Origin: Phycisphaeraceae bacterium
Lineage (GTDB): Bacteria > Planctomycetota > Phycisphaerae > Phycisphaerales > UBA1924
DNA length: 64,000 bases
Reading direction: 5' to 3'
Assembly: GCA_019636565.1 (NCBI GenBank)
Contig: JAHBXG010000007.1
Span: forward strand, 62,001-126,000
Shown one piece after another: positions 24,690-32,660 of this stretch. Below the pieces are notes generated by a model. The model had not been told where the DNA came from. It ran no database searches and worked only from the letters and a program-made list of their open reading frames with translations. How positions within the stretch are numbered: the stretch's first letter is position 1; every line of letters begins with the position of its first letter. Both the position numbers and the translations under genes were made by a program.

Positions 24690-26888
24690 CTACGGGCAGA
24701 GCAACTGGTCGTAGGCTCCGGCGAAGATCACGAAGTCGGAATCTTCGGTCAGGCCGTCGCCGTTGAGGTCGCCCCGGGGGTCAAGCAGGTTGTTGTAGTA
24801 ATCGGCGAAGAGCACGAAGTCGGTGTCGTCCACGAAGCCGTCGCCGTTGAAGTCGCCGGGACAGGGCTTGGCACGCACTACAAACTCGAGGGCGTTGGCG
24901 GTCATCCACGTGCCGTCGGTACGCTGGTTCCAGCCGTTGGTAAATGCGTTCGAGACCGGCCAGTAACCCAGGTCGGCGCGCTTCTTGTAGTTGTGCACGC
25001 TGGCAAGCATTTTGCCGTCGGCCCAGCGCATGATGGTGCGGCCGCGGAGGAGCGGGGTTGCGTTCTGACGGAAACTATTGGTGCCGCCGTCAAACTTGCG
25101 GACGAAGGACGCAATCGGGTTGTTGGGTTCAAGAACGGCGCCCAAAAGCACCGGGCCCGTGGTCAAATACCCCGGGATGGGCGATGGGGTGATCTCGTAA
25201 CCCTGCGAGGACCAGCGCCCGGCGAGGGGTGCATTGAACTGGATGATTCCAAAGAGCGTAGAGACAGCCCCGCCCCCGGCATCCACGAAGTCGGCGAGCG
25301 TGTTGCCGAGTGTCGTGGGGTTGGAATAGGGGCCGTTATTCCACTGTGCGACCGCGTTGAACGGGCTCAAGGTTGCGAGTGCGGGCGTGGACGCACTCAC
25401 ATCGACGCTTCCAACGCCGCTGAATCGGCGCGACGCAGAAAGCTTCGCAACAACGTCCGCGGCGTTCGTGTCAGCAAAGACGCACGCGACGTAGGGCTTG
25501 GCGGTGTAAAGCAGCGCGTTGGCCATGATCTTGCCGCCGTCGGTGCCCGCCTGCCAGAAATCGGCACGCCCGGTGGAATTGGAAGGCGGGAAGAAGTTCA
25601 GGTCGGCGCGATTGGCCATCCTGGTCGAGACCGCGGCGAGCGCACGTCCATCGGACCAGTTCACCACGGTCAAGCCGCCTGGCTTGAGCGTCGTTGTTCC
25701 CATCCGGTACGAACTGGACCCGCCATTGAACGAGACCACGCCGCTCAGTATCGGGTGGCCGGGATAGACCGCGGCACCGAGTGTGGCGCTCCCGGAAGTT
25801 TGCGCGCTCTGGTTGAAGATGTCGTAGTTCCCGGTTTGCCAGCGGCCACCCATCGAGAGGGCGCCACCGTTGTACGCAAACATCGCGCTGACAACGCCCC
25901 CACCCCAATCAACGTAATCGGCCATGACATTGCCGAGCGCGGTGGGATTGAAGAAAGCGGGCGCGTCGGAATAGACCAGAACCGCGTCGTACTTCTGCAA
26001 CTGAGTCAGCGTGGGTGTGCCCGTGGAGGTATTAAAGATGTCGACGATACCCAGAACGCCGGTTGCCATCAACTTGGACTGCACATCGGAGTTCCACGCC
26101 GCAGTCGCCGGCGCGCCGGCGATCAGCACACGCGGACGCATGACATACAGCAGCGCGTTGGCCATGAGTTTCACACCGTCGGTGTTCGATACCCAAAGCC
26201 CGGCCTGCGCATCGCCCGAAGGCGGATACATGCCCAGGTCGCAGCGATTGATCTTGGGGCCGACGGCGACCAGCGGCTTGCCGTCGGACCATGAGGCCAC
26301 CAGCGTGGCGCCGGCCGTCAGGGCCGTTCCGTTCGGGCGAAAACTGGATGCTCCGCCGTCGAACGTCTGCACACCGATCATGATCGGGTGGTTCTGGTTA
26401 GCGATGGCTCCGAGCGTCGCCGCTCCGGACATGCTTGGTCCAAAGGTGATGGAGTTGTAAGAGGCTGTCCAGTTGCCCGCGAGGTTGCTGCCGCCGACTC
26501 CGCCGGTGGTGAAGACCGTCTGCACCACGCCGCCGCCCCCGTCGACATAGGCCGCCAGCGCCGTGCCGAGATTCGCGGCGTTCGACCATGCCCCGTCGTT
26601 AGAGACCATGACCGCGTCGTACGTGTTCAGCACCGCAAGGGTCGGGGTGCCGGCGCCGCCGTCGAATGTGTCGACCGTCAGGAAGAGCCCGGTCGCCGTG
26701 AGCTTGTTCTTGACATCCGCAACAAGATTCGGCGCGAATCCGTCGGAATGCAGATAAAGGACCGTTGGCTTGCGTTTGGCGCCCGCTTCGGCGTGCGAAG
26801 CGAACGTCAGTGCCAGCATCAAGCACGCCAGCAGCCGGAAAAAAAGCGTCGACCGTGCCGACGCCGCCATGCAACTCATCGATTTCAT
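24690..26888 (-). CDS. secreted triple-repeat protein with dockerin-like tail
   Basis: 732 residues, function unknown. ATG 26888 follows GGGAGG by six bases and gives a signal peptide (ending SHAEAGA). Residues 41-250, 252-463 and 465-671 are three copies of one domain of about 210 residues. Each starts with a hydrophobic strand (PTVLYLHSDG, PRVLIAGAP, PYVACVFAD) and runs through a YDAV.V segment, LG..LA.YVD.GGGVV, a FDGG..S(F/Y)R segment and W.DGK.L. It ends in MANALLY or a close variant. The strand and Gly-rich turn pattern recalls class I amidotransferase/ThuA folds, but this is inference. The tail (676-732) holds DFNGDGFVDDTDFVLF and DLNGDGLTEDSDFVIF, ending LLCP. Confidence 0.8.
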   Translation of the reverse strand: MKSMSCMAASARSTLFFRLLACLMLALTFASHAEAGAKRKPTVLYLHSDGFAPNLVADVKNKLTATGLFLTVDTFDGGAGTPTLAVLNTYDAVMVSNDGAWSNAANLGTALAAYVDGGGGVVQTVFTTGGVGGSNLAGNWTASYNSITFGPSMSGAATLGAIANQNHPIMIGVQTFDGGASSFRPNGTALTAGATLVASWSDGKPLVAVGPKINRCDLGMYPPSGDAQAGLWVSNTDGVKLMANALLYVMRPRVLIAGAPATAAWNSDVQSKLMATGVLGIVDIFNTSTGTPTLTQLQKYDAVLVYSDAPAFFNPTALGNVMADYVDWGGGVVSAMFAYNGGALSMGGRWQTGNYDIFNQSAQTSGSATLGAAVYPGHPILSGVVSFNGGSSSYRMGTTTLKPGGLTVVNWSDGRALAAVSTRMANRADLNFFPPSNSTGRADFWQAGTDGGKIMANALLYTAKPYVACVFADTNAADVVAKLSASRRFSGVGSVDVSASTPALATLSPFNAVAQWNNGPYSNPTTLGNTLADFVDAGGGAVSTLFGIIQFNAPLAGRWSSQGYEITPSPIPGYLTTGPVLLGAVLEPNNPIASFVRKFDGGTNSFRQNATPLLRGRTIMRWADGKMLASVHNYKKRADLGYWPVSNAFTNGWNQRTDGTWMTANALEFVVRAKPCPGDFNGDGFVDDTDFVLFADYYNNLLDPRGDLNGDGLTEDSDFVIFAGAYDQLLCP

Positions 26889-27196
26889 ACAAAACCTCCC
26901 GCACGTTTGGTGGCTCACCCCTCCACCCCAAGACGAGGTTGGTGACCCATTCACCGTTATTACAACACACTCTCTCCTCATTCCGAATGATAATTCGCAG
27001 GCAACCGCAAGAATACTGACAATGTGACGTCCACCCGGGCTCGGCACTCACAGACCCGGGCGGGTCCCGAGGTTGTTGACGCAAACTCCCAGGCGATCCG
27101 GGGATGCGAACCGGATACGGCTACCAATTGTCCTGGTTGGGATCAGCGAAACCGATTCGATTCAGATTCCGTTAGGTTTGCACTGATTCCGAGGGG
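26889..27196. other. intergenic, 308 bases, no gene
   Basis: Lies between the M3 peptidase stop and the start of the triple-repeat gene. It is less GC-rich near 26940-27000. Apart from a CCCGGG pair around 27033-27062 and the GGGAGG ribosome site at 26895-26900 I see no clear element and no secure promoter. Confidence 0.5.
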
Positions 27197-29272
27197 TTAC
27201 TTGCTCATCCCCAATTGCTCGAGGAACGAATCGAGTTTCGGCTCGCGTCCGAGGTAGTCCTTCAGCAATTCGGACGCGTCGCGCGTGCCGCCCTGGCTGA
27301 TGATCTTGTTGCGGTAATACATGCCTGCCTCGGGGTTGAGCAAACCCAACTCCTTGAAGCGTTGGAACATGTCAGACGCAAAGACCTTGGACCACATGTA
27401 GGAGTAGTAACCGGCGGTGTAGCCCATCAGGTGGCCGAAACTGGCTTGATAGAACGTGGCCTCGGGTTTGAAGTTGTAGCAGGTTACCTGCGGATAGAGG
27501 TCGATCGCGACGGCGGTGGTATCCACCTTGCCGTCCTTGGTCGTCTCGTACGCAAGATCGGTCATGCCGTAGTAGAACTGGTTCTCGGCGTCGAGCCCGC
27601 TTCCGAGGTTCTTGGCCGCGATCATGCCGTCGAGTAGCGGCTTGGGCAAGGGCTCGCCGGTCTTGTAGTGCTTCGCGAAGGTGTTGAGCACGTCCGCGTC
27701 CCAAACCCAGTTCTCGAACATCTGGCTCGGGGCCTCGACGAAATCGAGTTCGGTGTTTGTGCCGCTGAAGCGGTTCATCTGCGCCGTGCTGACAATCGTG
27801 TGCAGGCAATGGCCGAACTCGTGGAAGAAGGTTTCGACTTCCTCGTGCCCGAGCAGGCTCGGCTTGCCGTCTTCGGGCTTGGAGAAATTGCACACGAGTG
27901 CCGCGAGTGGCAGCGTGACCTTGCCGTCGCTCGCGACTTTGTGATTCACCAGCGACCACTGCGCAAAGTGCGTGTACTTGTTGTCGCGCGGATACAGATC
28001 AAGATAGAACTCGCCGATCATCTTGCCCTGGTTGGGGCCAGGCGCCTTGTCGTAGACCTCGTAGAGCTTCACATCCTCATGCCAGAGCGGGCGCGAGGCG
28101 GTGCCACCCTTGGTCTTGGTGACATCGCGGTATTCCAGCCCGTAGAGCGACTGCGTGACGCCGAAGAGGCCGTCGATCACCTTGTCCATCGGGAAGTACT
28201 CGCGGACTTTTTCGCCGTCCACGGCGTACTTGCTCTTGGTCAACTCGTTCTTGATGAACTGGAAATCCCACGGCATCAGTTCGGCCTTGGGGTCTTTGGT
28301 CAGTTCGCGCTTGAACGCGGTGAATTCGGCCATGTCGGCCTCGGCCTTTTTGCGGACCAGCGGCTTGAGTTCCGCGTAGAACTTCTGCACGGTCTCGTAG
28401 TTCTTGGCCATGCGCGTTTCGGTCTGGAAATCGGCGCAGTGCTTGTAGCCGAGGATCTGGGCCTGCTCCGCGTACAACTTGATCGCGTTCTCGAGGACGG
28501 CGATGTTCTTCTTGCCGCCGCGCCGCTTCCACGCCATCCAGAGTTTCTGACGGGTGGTCTCGTTCGGGCAGTTTTCCATCAGGGGCGTGTACGTCGGGTT
28601 GGAAAGGCCGACGGCATAGACGCCGTCGTTCTGCGGAAAGGATTTCAAAAGGCTTTCCGGGGCCCCCTTCAGTTCCGCCGCCGTCAGGTAGACCGTGGGC
28701 GAATCTTCCGCGATGTTCTTGCTGAACTCGATGCCAAGGCGCGTGAGTTCCTTCTGCACTTCGGTGAGCCGGGCGCGCTTCGCGGGGTCGAGCTCCATGC
28801 CCGCACGCCGGTAATCGCGGAGCGTGAAATCAAGGAGTCGCTTTTTCTCCCCCGTCAACTGCGAAACTTCCGACGGATGCGCCGCGACAAAGTCCTTTAC
28901 GGCCTTGTACAGGTCCTCGCGCTTTCCGAGATCAACAAGAAAGTCGCCCGCGCGCTGCTCCGCGACCTGCGAGGCGTCGCGCACGGATGCATCCGGATGC
29001 ACGTTGCTGAGGAAGATCAGCATGCTCGTGTCCTGCTCGAACGCCGCGAGCAAATCGTCGATCGCGCCGACGGTGTTGTCGAACGTGCGGTCCTTCGAAG
29101 GAATGGCAACGATCGCTTCGATCGATTTGTTCGCCTTCGCGACCGCGTCGTCGATGGTGAGCGAGGGAGTGGCTGTCACGAGCGCGGGTGCCGCGGCAAG
29201 GGCCGGCGTGATCGAAGGTGCCGCGATCATGCAAAGGCCGGCCAACAGGGCGATTGTCGTCGTTTTCATCAT
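27197..29272 (-). CDS. M3-family metallopeptidase (thimet/oligopeptidase A type), exported
   Basis: Zinc endopeptidase that cleaves short peptides. The HEFGH zinc motif is present in EVETFFHEFGHCLHTIVS, with the third ligand expected in the following NTELDFVEAPSQMFENWVW, a strongly conserved M3 segment. The length of 691 residues is standard. Unlike the cytoplasmic family members it begins with a signal peptide (TIALLAGLCMIAAPSITPALAA), so it should act in the periplasm or outside. The C-terminal part (SKVFASDMFQRF ... YRNKIISQGGTRDASELLKD) is typical of the family. It stands alone; no terminator was found after it. Confidence 0.92.
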   Translation of the reverse strand: MMKTTTIALLAGLCMIAAPSITPALAAAPALVTATPSLTIDDAVAKANKSIEAIVAIPSKDRTFDNTVGAIDDLLAAFEQDTSMLIFLSNVHPDASVRDASQVAEQRAGDFLVDLGKREDLYKAVKDFVAAHPSEVSQLTGEKKRLLDFTLRDYRRAGMELDPAKRARLTEVQKELTRLGIEFSKNIAEDSPTVYLTAAELKGAPESLLKSFPQNDGVYAVGLSNPTYTPLMENCPNETTRQKLWMAWKRRGGKKNIAVLENAIKLYAEQAQILGYKHCADFQTETRMAKNYETVQKFYAELKPLVRKKAEADMAEFTAFKRELTKDPKAELMPWDFQFIKNELTKSKYAVDGEKVREYFPMDKVIDGLFGVTQSLYGLEYRDVTKTKGGTASRPLWHEDVKLYEVYDKAPGPNQGKMIGEFYLDLYPRDNKYTHFAQWSLVNHKVASDGKVTLPLAALVCNFSKPEDGKPSLLGHEEVETFFHEFGHCLHTIVSTAQMNRFSGTNTELDFVEAPSQMFENWVWDADVLNTFAKHYKTGEPLPKPLLDGMIAAKNLGSGLDAENQFYYGMTDLAYETTKDGKVDTTAVAIDLYPQVTCYNFKPEATFYQASFGHLMGYTAGYYSYMWSKVFASDMFQRFKELGLLNPEAGMYYRNKIISQGGTRDASELLKDYLGREPKLDSFLEQLGMSK

Positions 29273-29300
29273 GGCGGGAGTTTATGTCGGGGGGAAGAAG

Positions 29301-29514
29301 AGAACGCGGAATTGCGGAGTCTGCGGAGTGACGCGGAGGAAGATCGAAGAAGGGCGCGAGAAAGGGACGGAGCGATCAATTGAACGGGATGCCGATTGCC
29401 TTGTTTACTCTTTGCTACTTGCGCCTTTTGCTTTGGGTTCTTGGAACTCTTTGAGCTGAAACCGTTTTCGCTGGTCCTCCGCGGAACTCCGCAGTCTCCG
29501 CAACTCCGCGTTCT
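29301..29514. repeat. long inverted repeat of short tandem units upstream of ppa
   Basis: Arms 29301-29340 and 29475-29514 are 40-base inverted copies with four mismatches, 134 bases apart. Each arm is a row of GCGGAG-type units (plus strand left arm: CGCGGA, TGCGGAG, TGCGGAG, CGCGGAGGA). The right arm ends 49 bases before the ppa start. No coding sense; a long cruciform or RNA hairpin is possible. Confidence 0.75.
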
Positions 29515-29563
29515 CTGCGGTCTTTCGTCGCCTTCCTGTTTCCTCCTTCCATACCCTCCGCCC

Positions 29564-30130
29564 ATGATCCACCCTTGGCACGATGTCACTCCCGGAATCG
29601 AGGGGCTCCCCCTCCCCGGTCACTTCCGTTCCGTGATCGAGATCCCGCGAGGCGGCAATCTCAAATTCGAGATCGACAAGGGCTCGGGCATGCTCAAGGT
29701 CGATCGCGTCCTCTCGAGCGCCGTGTACTACCCCGCCAACTACGGCTTCATCCCCCAAACGCTCGCGGAAGATGACGACCCGCTCGATGTGCTTGTCTAC
29801 AGCACCGAGAGCATCCCGCCTCTGACGATCTGCGATGCGCGGGCCGTGGGCCTGATGTCGATGGTGGACCAGGGCGATCCGGATCACAAGATCATCGCCG
29901 TCATGCAGCAGGACCCGATCTACAGCGAGTTCCAGAAGGCCAGCGACTTTCCGCGTCACATCTTCAAGATGCTCAAGCGCTTCTTCGAGGATTACAAGAT
30001 GCTCGAAGGCAAGGACGTGATGGTCGATGAGGTGATGCCCGCCGAAGCCGCCTACGCGATCATCGAAGATTCGCTCACACGCTACTTCAATGCGCGGCGG
30101 ACCGGCTCGATGAAAGGGTTGTCGAGATAA
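29564..30130 (+). CDS. ppa: inorganic pyrophosphatase, family I
   Basis: Soluble Mg-dependent enzyme that splits pyrophosphate and so drives biosynthetic reactions. The family I signature DDDPLDV is present, with the metal-binding acidic residues also in the [12 protein letters not shown] segment, and [15 protein letters not shown] as the other conserved block. 188 residues is normal. The start [11 protein letters not shown] at 29564 is chosen because the frame upstream runs through the inverted repeat and has no family similarity. No strong ribosome site is seen. Confidence 0.95.
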   Translation: MIHPWHDVTPGIEGLPLPGHFRSVIEIPRGGNLKFEIDKGSGMLKVDRVLSSAVYYPANYGFIPQTLAEDDDPLDVLVYSTESIPPLTICDARAVGLMSMVDQGDPDHKIIAVMQQDPIYSEFQKASDFPRHIFKMLKRFFEDYKMLEGKDVMVDEVMPAEAAYAIIEDSLTRYFNARRTGSMKGLSR

Positions 30131-30170
30131 GGGTTGGTCGCAAGCCGGCGGCTCTCGGTCCTCGACCTCC

Positions 30171-30725
30171 TCATTGCACCCGTGTCAGCGTGAACACCAT
30201 GTCGCTCTTGACGTCGCCCCCTTTGAACGACTTCCAACGCTGTTCGATCGTGTTCGGGTCCTTGAACGTCAGCCACATCTCGCCCATGTACTCTTCGTTG
30301 GGCGAGCGCAGGTTGCTGACGCTGACGAGCGTAAACACGAGCGTGTCGCCCGACTCAGACTTCGCAGCATCTGCCGCCATGCGGGGCTGGTTGCCCATCG
30401 CGCAGTAATGCGTGCACACAATTGACGACCCATCCATGCAATACATGTTGGTCATCTCATGGGATGCCCCGGGGAACATCACTTCGCGAACGGTGCTGCC
30501 GCCGCTCCCCACCGAGAAAACGGTCTGGCCGTGGGACTCGCCCTTTTCATTGACGTGATTCCACGTCCCTTGTAGCGACTTCACCCTGTCAAGAGTTGCC
30601 TGCTTTTCTTGCGCGGTCGCCGCGTGCACCACGGGGCGCGAACTTGCGCTCGAACTTGACGAAGTCTGACAAGCTCCAAGAGTCAGGCAAAGCAATAAAG
30701 CCGCGGCCGCAACAATGTGTTTCAT
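30171..30725 (-). CDS. small lipoprotein of unknown function
   Basis: 184 residues with a type II signal peptide: MKHIVAAAALLLCLTLGAC, where LGAC is the lipobox. A Ser-rich tether follows (TSSSSSASS), then a compact domain of about 130 residues (SLQGTWNHVNEKGES ... MGEMWLTFKDPNTIEQRW). This resembles small lipocalin-like DUF1579-type domains that measure a residual after 'TW', but I cannot place it firmly. It is convergent with ppa and divergent from flgF, whose promoter lies in the shared upstream gap. Confidence 0.8.
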   Translation of the reverse strand: MKHIVAAAALLLCLTLGACQTSSSSSASSRPVVHAATAQEKQATLDRVKSLQGTWNHVNEKGESHGQTVFSVGSGGSTVREVMFPGASHEMTNMYCMDGSSIVCTHYCAMGNQPRMAADAAKSESGDTLVFTLVSVSNLRSPNEEYMGEMWLTFKDPNTIEQRWKSFKGGDVKSDMVFTLTRVQ

Positions 30726-30849
30726 GGCAAGTTCCTTCTGCCTTCAGGCTACCAAAGCCGAGGGATCGGCTCAACCGGCGGAACCGGTCTTCCATTCGGA
30801 ACCCCCCAGAACGTCAACCCCGTGCAAGGGAAGTGACATTCTGGGTTTC

Positions 30850-30864
30850 TGGCACGGCCATTGC
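30850..30864 (+). promoter_or_regulatory. sigma-54 promoter of the flgFGAH unit
   Basis: TGGCACG-GCCA-TTGC matches the -24/-12 consensus TGGCACG-N4-TTGC at every fixed position. Transcription would begin near 30876, leaving about 30 bases of leader before flgF. No activator site was identified. Confidence 0.75.
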
Positions 30865-30906
30865 GAGTTGCCCGCCGCGGGTCCGTCGGAGACGTTCCCG
30901 AAAAGC

Positions 30907-31683
30907 ATGAACTACGGCATCCAGATTTCCAGTTCCGGCCTGCTCACCTCCCTGTACCGGCAGGATGTCCAGGCCAACAACCTGGCGAACATGGATTCTG
31001 TCGCGTTTAAGCCCGACATCCCCGCTCTGATGCAGCGGCCCGCGGCACGCCAGGAAGACAATCTGCCGTTCATGCCCTCGGACGCGATGCTCGAACGACT
31101 CGGCGCGGGCGTGCTTGCCGCCCCGACCCGCGTCGATCTGGCCCAGGGCGGAACCAAGATCACCAACCGTTCGTTCGATCTGGCCATCGAGGGCGAAGGC
31201 TTCTTCCAGGTGCAGGGCGGCCCCAGCGACACCGGGCGTCAGGCTCTGCTCACGCGAGACGGACGCTTTGCCCGGGGCGTCGAAGGCCGGTTGATCCATG
31301 TCAACAGCGGCGCCCCCGTGCTCAACCGGGTCCAGCGCCCCATCATCCTGCCCCAAGGGGATTTGAAGATCGCCCCGGACGGTCGCATCACCGTCAACGG
31401 CAACGAGGTTGACACCATCGGGGTCTTCAACGCAAGAGATCAGCAGTCGATCACCAAGCGGGGCGGCAGCATCCTCCAGGCTCCCGCGGCACAGGTCCGG
31501 CGCATGAACAACGGCGCCGGTCTGATCAAACAGGGCGTGCTCGAAGAATCCGGCGTCAACGAGATCAAGACGATGCTGCTGGTACAGGACGCATCGCGCG
31601 ATGTGGATGCCAACATGGGCATCGTGCAGGCGCAGGATCGCATGCTCGATCGGGCGATCAACACGTTCGGACGGTTGGCGTAG
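30907..31683 (+). CDS. flgF: flagellar proximal rod protein FlgF
   Basis: Rod subunit of the flagellar axial structure, 258 residues. The start is set by MNYGIQISSSGLLTSLYRQDVQANNLANMDSVAFK, the rod/hook signature with ANNLANMDSVAFK. Earlier in-frame codons lie in the promoter. The middle has FDLAIEGEGFFQVQG and the C-terminus the second D0 helix (QDRMLDRAINTFGRLA). In sequence it is the FlgF/FlgG type; the order before flgG decides for FlgF. A near-perfect sigma-54 promoter precedes it. A tandem-unit inverted repeat separates it from flgG. Confidence 0.88.
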   Translation: MNYGIQISSSGLLTSLYRQDVQANNLANMDSVAFKPDIPALMQRPAARQEDNLPFMPSDAMLERLGAGVLAAPTRVDLAQGGTKITNRSFDLAIEGEGFFQVQGGPSDTGRQALLTRDGRFARGVEGRLIHVNSGAPVLNRVQRPIILPQGDLKIAPDGRITVNGNEVDTIGVFNARDQQSITKRGGSILQAPAAQVRRMNNGAGLIKQGVLEESGVNEIKTMLLVQDASRDVDANMGIVQAQDRMLDRAINTFGRLA

Positions 31684-31685
31684 AC

Positions 31686-31794
31686 AAAGGGTGTCGAGGT
31701 GACAATGTGTCGAGGGCGCAAGCGACCTCCGACGCTTTGTCCTCCTTCCAGGTTTCTCCTCGACACCTCGAAACCTTGACACCTCGACACCTTT
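31686..31794. repeat. inverted repeat of GTGTCGAGG-type units between flgF and flgG
   Basis: Arms 31686-31714 and 31766-31794 are inverted copies (about 25 of 28 aligned bases agree, with one single-base gap). The arms are rows of a 9-10-base unit close to GTGTCGAGG. The design matches the elements at 15790 and 29301, but the unit sequence is different. Confidence 0.7.
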
Positions 31795-31802
31795 CTTTAA
31801 CC

Positions 31803-31817
31803 CGGCACGCCATTCGC
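31803..31817 (+). promoter_or_regulatory. degenerate sigma-54-like motif before flgG
   Basis: CGGCACG-CCAT-TCGC, two mismatches to the consensus, 16 bases before the flgG start. Weak on its own; listed because it repeats the pattern seen before flgI and flgL. Confidence 0.3.
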
Positions 31818-31833
31818 GTCAGGGACTCTCACT

Positions 31834-32637
31834 ATGGCAATGGTCGCTCTGCAATCGTCCGCAACGGCACTTTCCGCGCTCAACACGTCGCTCGACGTGA
31901 CCGCCAACAACCTCGCCAACATGAACACGGTCGGCTTCAAGGCCAGCCGAACCAACTTTGAAGACCTGCTCTACCTCCACAAGCAGCAGCCCGGCGTGGA
32001 GAACGCCATCGGCGACAAGTCTCCCTGCGGCATCCAGGTCGGACTCGGGGTCAAGGTCTCCAGCACCCAGCTCGATTTCACCGAGGGCGCCCCCCTCCAA
32101 ACCGGTCGCCCGCTCGATATGCAGATCCAGGGCTTTGGTTTCTTCCAGGTCCAGGTCGAACCCAGCCTCGGCAACACCGCCTACACCCGCGCCGGCAACT
32201 TTGCGCTCAATGCCGATCGGGAGATCGTCATGGCCAACAACCAGGGCCGGCGGCTCGAGCCCGTCATCACCATCGATCAGAACGCGACGGCGATCTCGAT
32301 CGACAATTCGGGGCGCGTCTATGCGACCATCGCCGGCACGGCCCAGCCGCAGTTGCAGGGCCAGATCCAGTTGGCTACGTTCCCCAACCCCGGGGGCCTG
32401 CTGCAAATCGGCGAGAATCTTTATACAGAGACCAACGGATCGGGCCCGCCCGTCACTGGCGAACCCGGCACCGACCAGCGCGGCCAGATCGCGCAGGGCA
32501 TCCTCGAAAACTCAAACGTCGATCCAACCCGCGAGATGATCGATCTGATCCGCACGCAGCGGGCCTTCGAGTTCAACAGCCAGGTCATCCGTGCCGCGGA
32601 CGATTCACTCCGCGCAGTCGCGCAGTTGCGTCGCTAA
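31834..32637 (+). CDS. flgG: flagellar distal rod protein FlgG
   Basis: Distal rod subunit, 267 residues, normal length. The rod signature TANNLANMNTVGFKASR lies at about residues 25-40, followed by FEDLLY, LDMQIQGFGFFQV, AYTRAGNFALNADRE and the FlgG-specific C-terminus GILENSNVDPTREMIDLIRT then QRAFEFNSQVIRAADD. These make it the best matched of the rod genes here. It lies 150 bases after flgF and 23 bases before flgA. Confidence 0.96.
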   Translation: MAMVALQSSATALSALNTSLDVTANNLANMNTVGFKASRTNFEDLLYLHKQQPGVENAIGDKSPCGIQVGLGVKVSSTQLDFTEGAPLQTGRPLDMQIQGFGFFQVQVEPSLGNTAYTRAGNFALNADREIVMANNQGRRLEPVITIDQNATAISIDNSGRVYATIAGTAQPQLQGQIQLATFPNPGGLLQIGENLYTETNGSGPPVTGEPGTDQRGQIAQGILENSNVDPTREMIDLIRTQRAFEFNSQVIRAADDSLRAVAQLRR

Positions 32638-32660
32638 TCCAGAGTTGATGCGGAGGTCGG

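Noticed and set aside
27668..29383. Plus-strand open frame of about 570 codons opposite the M3 peptidase
   Set aside because: The minus-strand gene has HEFGH and full family length; this is its shadow and runs into the inverted repeat.
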